Notes under the pieces: model-generated
Told to the model about the DNA's origin: nothing
Databases searched by the model: none
What the model saw: only the letters and a program-made list of their open reading frames with translations
Part shown: in pieces, positions 6,927 to 10,344 of the stretch
How the letters are laid out: each line of letters opens with the position of its first letter
Numbering within the stretch: the stretch's first letter is position 1
Assembly (NCBI GenBank): GCA_947385185.1
Contig: CANDJX010000053.1
Span: 1 to 10,344, forward strand
Origin: an uncultured Clostridia bacterium
GTDB lineage: Bacteria; Bacillota; Clostridia; Christensenellales; Pumilibacteraceae
Direction of reading: 5' to 3'
Length of the DNA stretch: 10,344 nucleotides
Translations under genes and position numbers: made by a program

Positions 6927-7931
6927 TTATACCTTAGCCCACCCCTTGGGAATGAATATCTCTTCGAATACACGAACGAGATAAGTGTCGCTCATTGTCG
7001 CTATGTAATCGCACGCTTTCTGCTTGTCCGACGCGTCGAGCGCGCGGATATAATCGGGGATCATGCTCGGGTTCGCGAGCAAACGATCGAACAGCATATC
7101 TATCATTCCCTCGACCTTCGGTTCCTCCGACTTGGCAAGCGGCGACGAGTACACTTTATCGAACATAAACGCGCGGAACAGCTCCATCGCCGATTTCGCT
7201 TCGGCGCTCATCAGTACGTCGTTTTTGCCGTAGCTGTTCACAATCACGTCGGTGATCATGGCGTCGATGCGCTTGCCGTGAGTGTCGCCGAATACCTTAC
7301 GCACTTCTTCGGGCAGATCGCTCTCGAAGAACACGCCTCCGCGGATCGCGTCGTCCACGTCGTGATTGAGATATGCTATCTGATCGCTTAAGCACACGAC
7401 CTTGCCCTCGAGCGTTGCGGGCTTGCCGCTACGGCGGTGATTGAGTATACCGTCGCGCACTTCGAACGTAAGGTTCATTCCCTTACCGTCGCACTCGAGC
7501 ACGTCTACGACACGAAGCGATTGCGCCGCATGGCTGAATCCGCCCTCGTCCGCCATTCGTGCGTCGAGCGCACGCTCGCCTGCATGTCCGAACGGCGTGT
7601 GTCCGAGATCGTGTCCGAGGCTTATCGCTTCGGTCAGATCCTCGTTGAGTCTGAGTGCGCGCGAAAGCACTCGCGCTATCTGACTGACTTCGAGCGTGTG
7701 AGTAAGACGCGTGCGGTAATGATCGCCCTCAGGCGCGAGAAAAACCTGCGTCTTATGCTTAAGACGTCGGAAAGACTTGCTGTGCACTATGCGGTCGCGA
7801 TCGCGCTGGAACTCCGTCCGTACGGTCTGCGGCGTAATCGGAAATCTGCGCCCTTTCGTTTTTTCCGAAAAACAAGCGTAGGGCGACAGGAATTTCTCCT
7901 CGATTTCATACACGACTTTTCTGTAGTCCAT
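6927..7931 (-). CDS. dgt: dGTP triphosphohydrolase (HD-domain dNTPase)
   Basis: A 334-residue HD-domain dNTP triphosphohydrolase (Dgt type 2 length), which hydrolyses dGTP or other dNTPs to the deoxynucleoside plus triphosphate and so trims dNTP pools. Motifs in order: FQRDRDRIVHSKSFRRL then KHKTQVF (41-64), the first metal histidine in RLTHTLEVSQIAR (75-87, H78), the HD doublet in LGHDLGHTPFGHAGE (105-119, H107 and D108), and the last metal aspartate in LSDQIAYLNHD (181-191, D183). A helical C-terminus follows. The ATG at 7931 has an AAGG Shine-Dalgarno core about seven bases upstream. It is the first gene after a perfect sigma-A promoter and is followed by dnaG after 9 bases, a link between nucleotide pool control and replication priming seen in many clostridia. 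Confidence 0.97.
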   Translation of the reverse strand: MDYRKVVYEIEEKFLSPYACFSEKTKGRRFPITPQTVRTEFQRDRDRIVHSKSFRRLKHKTQVFLAPEGDHYRTRLTHTLEVSQIARVLSRALRLNEDLTEAISLGHDLGHTPFGHAGERALDARMADEGGFSHAAQSLRVVDVLECDGKGMNLTFEVRDGILNHRRSGKPATLEGKVVCLSDQIAYLNHDVDDAIRGGVFFESDLPEEVRKVFGDTHGKRIDAMITDVIVNSYGKNDVLMSAEAKSAMELFRAFMFDKVYSSPLAKSEEPKVEGMIDMLFDRLLANPSMIPDYIRALDASDKQKACDYIATMSDTYLVRVFEEIFIPKGWAKV

Positions 7932-7960
7932 TCCGACCTTATCCCGACGGATATATCTTT

Positions 7961-7990
7961 TCGGGCAAACCTACACCCGATTAAAATCCG
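7961..7990 (-). promoter_or_regulatory. Inner hairpin of the dgt 5' leader
   Basis: The predicted transcript begins near 7991. Its first 30 bases include a stem TCGGG/CCCGA (7976-7980 with 7961-7965) with a 10-base loop. An outer 5-base pairing CGGAT (7986-7990) with ATCCG (7948-7952) could enclose it. The structure lies at the extreme 5' end and might stabilise the mRNA or affect initiation. It matches no riboswitch I know, and both stems are short. Confidence 0.3.
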
Positions 7991-7997
7991 TTTTGTC

Positions 7998-8026
7998 ATT
8001 ATAGCACGATTTTAACGGTATGTCAA
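7998..8026 (-). promoter_or_regulatory. Consensus sigma-A promoter of the dgt-dnaG-rpoD operon
   Basis: On the minus strand TTGACA (8021-8026) is followed by exactly 17 bases and TATAAT (7998-8003). Both boxes and the spacing are the vegetative sigma-70/SigA consensus. A start of transcription near 7991 leaves a leader of about 60 bases before the dgt ATG. A second TATAAT at 8053-8058 lacks a good -35 partner. Confidence 0.93.
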
Positions 8027-8029
8027 CCC

Positions 8030-8176
8030 CGACGGTAACAATAAAAGACAATATTATAAAAATTTGTCGAAAATGAAAAAGCAGATAATTATTTTTCAGG
8101 TTTTCATAACGTCCGCTTTCTGTACAGACGGCTTCCGTAACTTTTGATGTGTTATCCGGTATCTATTGAAAAAAAA
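8030..8176. other. AT-rich intergenic spacer, lipoprotein gene to dgt promoter
   Basis: No gene. The end of the lipoprotein gene is followed on the minus strand by a run of eight T preceded only by a weak ATTA-AAG-TAAT stem, too AT-rich for a convincing terminator. A palindrome TCTGTACAGA lies at 8119-8128. No other structure is supported. Confidence 0.4.
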
Positions 8177-8641
8177 TTACTTTAATGCATTTCCGATTGA
8201 CATCAAATCGGTTTTTGTAATATCTCCGTCATTATATGCCGTCCGCAAATCCTTTATTTCTTTTGATTGCATATAAACTATGACGGAATATCTGCCGTTA
8301 GGCAAATTACAAACAAAAAAATTATCGACATAATATTCCACGACTACTTCCGCCACAGCCCATTCATTACTGTAACATGACATCATAGCGACAATGTTGC
8401 CCGAATACGTTCCCGCATATTTTACGAATTGCGTTTCGAAAATACTTTCGTCGGTTAAGCGCAGATAATTCAAATACGCCGTTTCAATCTCGCTTTCCGT
8501 TTCTTCGGGCAAATCGGTATCGCTATTACACGCCGAAAAGGATAAAAGACCAAAAATCAGAAAAGCAAACATACAGAGCAATAATAAGTTCCGTAAATGA
8601 TTATGTTTAACCGCAAATTTACCGAATTTAATATATTCCAT
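8177..8641 (-). CDS. Small secreted lipoprotein, uncharacterised
   Basis: 154 residues from ATG 8641, which I prefer over the in-frame ATG at 8653 because GAGGTG lies four bases upstream of 8641, whereas 8653 has no ribosome site. A basic N-terminus (KFGKFAVKHNHLR) leads into a hydrophobic signal (LLLLCMFAFLIFGLL) and a lipobox-like FSAC, with the lipidated cysteine at residue 38. Phe at -3 is unusual. An acidic spacer (DTDLPEETESE) and a globular C-terminal part of about 100 residues follow. That part runs from FVKYAGTYSGNIVAMMS to IKDLRTAYNDGDITKTDLMSI. Its pattern of a YxGTYxGxxVxMM segment, a hydrophobic core and a final L-x-x-AY-x-x-G-x-[LI]-T-x-x-D-L recalls uncharacterised extracellular domains in gut clostridia (from memory, unverified). 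It would be anchored on the outer face of the membrane. It has its own promoter. Confidence 0.8.
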   Translation of the reverse strand: MEYIKFGKFAVKHNHLRNLLLLCMFAFLIFGLLSFSACNSDTDLPEETESEIETAYLNYLRLTDESIFETQFVKYAGTYSGNIVAMMSCYSNEWAVAEVVVEYYVDNFFVCNLPNGRYSVIVYMQSKEIKDLRTAYNDGDITKTDLMSIGNALK

Positions 8642-8655
8642 ATTACACCTCATTA

Positions 8656-8697
8656 TTGATATACACTCATAATATCACTTACAGATAAATTTATCAA
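8656..8697 (-). promoter_or_regulatory. Promoter of the lipoprotein gene with overlapping palindromes
   Basis: On the minus strand TTGATA (8692-8697), 17 bases, then TATTAT (8669-8674) preceded by TG one base upstream (extended -10). A perfect 12-base palindrome GATAAATTTATC (8684-8695) covers part of the -35 box. An inverted repeat TGATAT/ATATCA (8657-8662 with 8672-8677) overlaps the -10. Both are possible repressor sites, though AT-rich sequence yields such palindromes by chance. The transcript would start near 8662, about 20 bases before the chosen ATG. Confidence 0.65.
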
Positions 8698-8769
8698 TAA
8701 TTATTTATGACATTTCGATGGAATGACCGTATATTCTAAGTATTGCCATTCAATCCAGTTGAAAAACAA

Positions 8770-9031
8770 TTAAAATAAAACAATCCGCTCCGTTCCGACA
8801 AGAAATAAGGCTTGCTCCGCCTCGGAACAAGCCTTAGATACTTTGATTGGAATCTTATCTACTATATTACTTTCTCGGATTTTTGATCTGAGCTTGTGGG
8901 GACGTGTGCAAACTTGGGTCTCCCGCTTTTTTGAAAAAGCACCCCTTGCAGTCATAGTCACTAGTACCACTATTACCTTTAGAGCTTCCATATCAATGAA
9001 AAGCCCACTTAAATCCCGCCTAAATCATTAG
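8770..9031. other. Unassigned stretch with short open frames on both strands
   Basis: A 73-codon frame on the minus strand (8991 to 8770) and a 62-codon frame on the plus strand (8843 to 9031) overlap almost fully. The minus frame starts with a short hydrophobic stretch (MEALKVIVVLVTMTARGAF), then becomes basic. Neither has a Shine-Dalgarno site, and I recognise neither product. Composition is more GC-rich than the sequence on either side. It could be a remnant of a mobile or phage-derived segment, a small toxin-like gene with antisense transcript, or non-coding. None of these is established. Confidence 0.25.
8807..8835 (-). terminator. Strong hairpin, possible terminator
   Basis: AAGGCTTGTTCC / GGAGCAAGCCTT on the minus strand forms a 12-base stem (one G-T pair) around a GAGGC loop, followed by ATTTCTT, a moderately T-rich tail. 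On the plus strand no T-run follows, so if it terminates transcription it acts on the minus strand, upstream of the lipoprotein promoter. A competing pairing GTTCCGA (8792-8798) with TCGGAAC (8822-8828) would disrupt it. Confidence 0.5.
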
Positions 9032-9049
9032 GTAAACCATAAGACCCGA

Positions 9050-9193
9050 TCACTGATTTCTTCTAAGCATTGCACCACGCAATTCTCTAAATTCTTTTGC
9101 TTCCCCAAACTCAACTTTGAAACATAGTATTTCATTATACTGCTTTATTTCATTGTCGCTTTGCTTTTTCAAGTCATCGACATTTTCTGCCAA
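9050..9193 (-). pseudogene. 47-codon coding-like fragment, unknown
   Basis: From a possible TTG at 9193 to TGA at 9050-9052 the minus strand encodes a charged, helical peptide (LAENVDDLKKQSDNEIKQYN near the start, FRELRGAMLRRNQ at the end). An in-frame TAA sits just one codon upstream of the TTG, and there is no ribosome site. The amino-acid make-up is protein-like, suggesting the tail of a lost gene rather than an active one. Not recognised. Confidence 0.25.
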
Positions 9194-9211
9194 CTTTTAG
9201 GCAATTTATTT

Positions 9212-9319
9212 TCACTTTAAAATGCCTCTCAGAGCCTCAAACCACAGTTTTGCGATTGTTTGATGTCCCTGCTTTGTCGGATGACAATAATCCAACGTTT
9301 TGCTTTGTTGTTCAATCAT
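9212..9319 (-). pseudogene. C-terminal remnant of an SGNH/GDSL hydrolase
   Basis: A 35-codon frame, ATG 9319 to TGA at 9212-9214. Residues 10-33 (DYCHPTKQGHQTIAKLW then FEAL) match the last conserved block of SGNH/GDSL esterases: D-x-x-HP-[NT]-x-x-G-[HY]-x-x-[IM]-A-x-x-W-x-x-AL. That block carries the catalytic Asp and His. The rest of the enzyme (GDS serine motif and about 150-200 residues) is absent. GAGG lies four bases upstream of the ATG and the frame begins 14 bases after the HD gene stop, so a peptide may still be translated, but it cannot be an enzyme. Most likely a truncated gene left by deletion. Confidence 0.5.
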
Positions 9320-9333
9320 ATTTCCTCTATAAC

Positions 9334-9900
9334 TTAATTTACTTTAACGCCAAAAACCGCCACAAGTAATTCAATGTATTCTTTAAAAGCGCAGGTATTT
9401 TTAACCTCGTCAAGATTCTCGGCAATACTTGTATAATACCAAGAGTGCTTGGATTTCTCTTTAACGTTAAATTTATTCCAAAGCTCGTCTTTAATGGATA
9501 GGTAGTCCCGATAAATTGAGCGCAAATTAGATAGCTTATCGGCAAGGATTATTATTTGTTCGTCTTTGCTTGCATTAGGAATATAGTCAAGCGTTTCTTG
9601 TTTTCTAATTTCCCACGTTGCGGCAGCAGGAAGTTCCTCGCGTTTATTTTCGCTGTCTGCACAAACGAGTTCGGTTACTCTCTTGCCAAACTCAATTTCA
9701 AGCTGTTCCTTCGTTGTCTGTGTATCCTCGACAACGTCATGTAAAACAGCCGCGGCGATAACTTCTTCATCACAAGTCATTGATGCTGCTATTGCCGCCG
9801 CTTCTAATGGATGGACAATATATGGAATTTTTGTTCCCTTCCTAAATGCTCCGCTATGTACATTTGTTGCAAAAACAATTGCTTTATCAAATAAAGTCAT
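9334..9900 (-). CDS. Compact HD-domain hydrolase, probable (p)ppGpp hydrolase (MESH1/SpoT-HD-like)
   Basis: A 188-residue protein consisting of a single HD domain of the RelA/SpoT hydrolase type, with no synthetase, TGS or ACT domain. It would remove the 3'-pyrophosphate from (p)ppGpp, as the small alarmone hydrolases (MESH1 type) do. Motifs: ATNVHSGAFRKGTKIPYIVHP (11-31, metal H30), AAAVLHDVVEDT (49-60, H54 and D55, with catalytic-type E58 and D59), and ILADKLSNLR (118-127, metal D121 and N125). The full metal-binding set is present. The region after about 145 (KEKSKHSWYYTSIAENLDE) matches the final helices of the family. AAGGAGA lies about nine bases upstream of the ATG. It is AT-rich compared with the housekeeping operon and sits among gene remnants, consistent with an accessory gene. 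A related nucleotide substrate is possible. Confidence 0.85.
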   Translation of the reverse strand: MTLFDKAIVFATNVHSGAFRKGTKIPYIVHPLEAAAIAASMTCDEEVIAAAVLHDVVEDTQTTKEQLEIEFGKRVTELVCADSENKREELPAAATWEIRKQETLDYIPNASKDEQIIILADKLSNLRSIYRDYLSIKDELWNKFNVKEKSKHSWYYTSIAENLDEVKNTCAFKEYIELLVAVFGVKVN

Positions 9901-9952
9901 ATTAATATTCTCCTTATGCGCTACGTAATAAAAAACTTTGTTAGAACAGATC

Positions 9953-10299
9953 CTAATCTTTGTCGTCCGCTATTTTTACTAAGAGCGGCCTGTCTTCGTC
10001 ATTCCAATCGTCTATTTCATTCATAACGAAAACGGACTGTATTCTTCCCTCGCTGCAAATCTGATAATTTCCGAATTTACGTAAATCGATTATATCCGAT
10101 TCCGCAGCGCACTTCATTATCGCCTCAACTTCAGACTTACTTAACCATTTATAAGGATAAAATGACGTCCCGTTCGGACTCTTTTTTTCATAACGCTCCG
10201 TACTTATGATAAAGTACGAAATCGCAGGATGCTGTCCGCGCATCCATAGTCTGCAATAATCGGTATTAAACTCTCTGGCATATCCTCGCGTATCTTCCA
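9953..10299 (-). CDS. Unrecognised protein, 5' end missing
   Basis: About 115 codons, open at the 10299 end where the genomic sequence meets the adapter. An apparent TTG start at 10300 uses an adapter base and is artefactual. The visible part has an aromatic-rich segment (YCRLWMRGQHPAISYFIIST), a K/S/Y-rich loop (EKKSPNGTSFYPYKWLSKSEVEAIM) and an acidic end (NEIDDWNDEDRPLLVKIADDKD), with no signal peptide or membrane segment. It reads as a soluble protein. I recognise no family. Its TAG stop is 52 bases before the HD gene, on the same strand, so the two may share a transcript. Confidence 0.6.
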
Positions 10300-10344
10300 A
10301 GATCGGAAGAGCGTCGTGTAGGGAAAGAGTGTGCTTGTCAGTGT
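10300..10344. other. Sequencing adapter, right end (not genomic)
   Basis: Exact reverse complement of the Illumina read-1 adapter (AGATCGGAAGAGCGTCGTG...) in 10300-10332, followed by GCTTGTCAGTGT, the reverse complement of the 12-base tag at the left end. Together with bases 10-54 it forms a 45-base terminal inverted repeat with one mismatch, which is technical, not a transposon end. Confidence 0.98.

Noticed and set aside
8053..8085. Second dgt promoter with TATAAT at 8053-8058
   Set aside because: The corresponding -35 region is only a T-rich run with no match to TTGACA, and a perfect promoter lies just downstream.
8161..8190. Terminator of the lipoprotein gene
   Set aside because: There is a T-run, but the only stem is four A-T pairs, too weak to call.
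8641..8653. Upstream ATG at 8653 as start of the lipoprotein
   Set aside because: No ribosome site; the sequence from 8653 itself supplies the GAGGTG site for the ATG at 8641.
10298..10300. TTG start codon for the right-end gene
   Set aside because: Its first base lies in the adapter (10300); the gene is simply open at the genomic end.
10..10344. 45-base terminal inverted repeats as transposon ends
   Set aside because: The sequence is Illumina adapter plus a tag at both ends.

Overview
The window looks like a bacterial chromosome fragment from a Gram-positive Clostridia-type member of the Bacillota. The evidence is the gene order dgt, dnaG, rpoD, trmK, Nif3, zinc ribbon, the near-perfect Shine-Dalgarno sites and consensus sigma-A promoters, and a small lipoprotein of a style common in gut clostridia. 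A finer placement cannot be supported from the sequence alone. All convincing genes are on the minus strand.

Both ends carry sequencing-library adapter rather than genome. Bases 10-54 and 10300-10344 are the same 45-base sequence in inverted orientation: a 12-base tag followed by the Illumina read-1 adapter. Genomic sequence therefore runs only from 55 to 10299. One identical adapter on each end of a roughly 10 kb insert suggests a single synthetic long read or an untrimmed assembly product. The two end genes are cut there.

Reading in the direction of transcription (right to left), the right part (about 8030-10299) is AT-rich and accessory. It holds an unrecognised 5'-truncated gene, a compact HD-domain alarmone hydrolase, a 35-codon remnant of an SGNH hydrolase C-terminus, about 600 bases of apparently decayed sequence with a strong hairpin, and a small lipoprotein with its own good promoter and palindromic operator-like sites.

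The left part (55-8026) is a compact housekeeping operon driven by a perfect TTGACA-17-TATAAT promoter. It encodes dGTP triphosphohydrolase (dgt), primase (dnaG), the primary sigma factor (rpoD), tRNA m1A22 methyltransferase (trmK), a Nif3-family metalloprotein and a coiled-coil zinc-ribbon protein. Their junctions are 9 bases apart or overlapping. After a 62-base gap with no clear terminator come a GalU-type nucleotidyltransferase, an unusual small protein that looks like half an amidohydrolase barrel without its metal ligands, and the start of a MATE transporter. The first genes tie dNTP pool control, replication priming and transcription initiation together, as in the classical macromolecular-synthesis operon. 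The galU group may be a separate unit or a read-through tail.

No rRNA, tRNA, CRISPR array, intact insertion sequence or phage module was seen. The most unusual items are the metal-ligand-less amidohydrolase-like protein, the decayed accessory strip with competing hairpins, and the adapter-encoded peptide fused to the MATE fragment.
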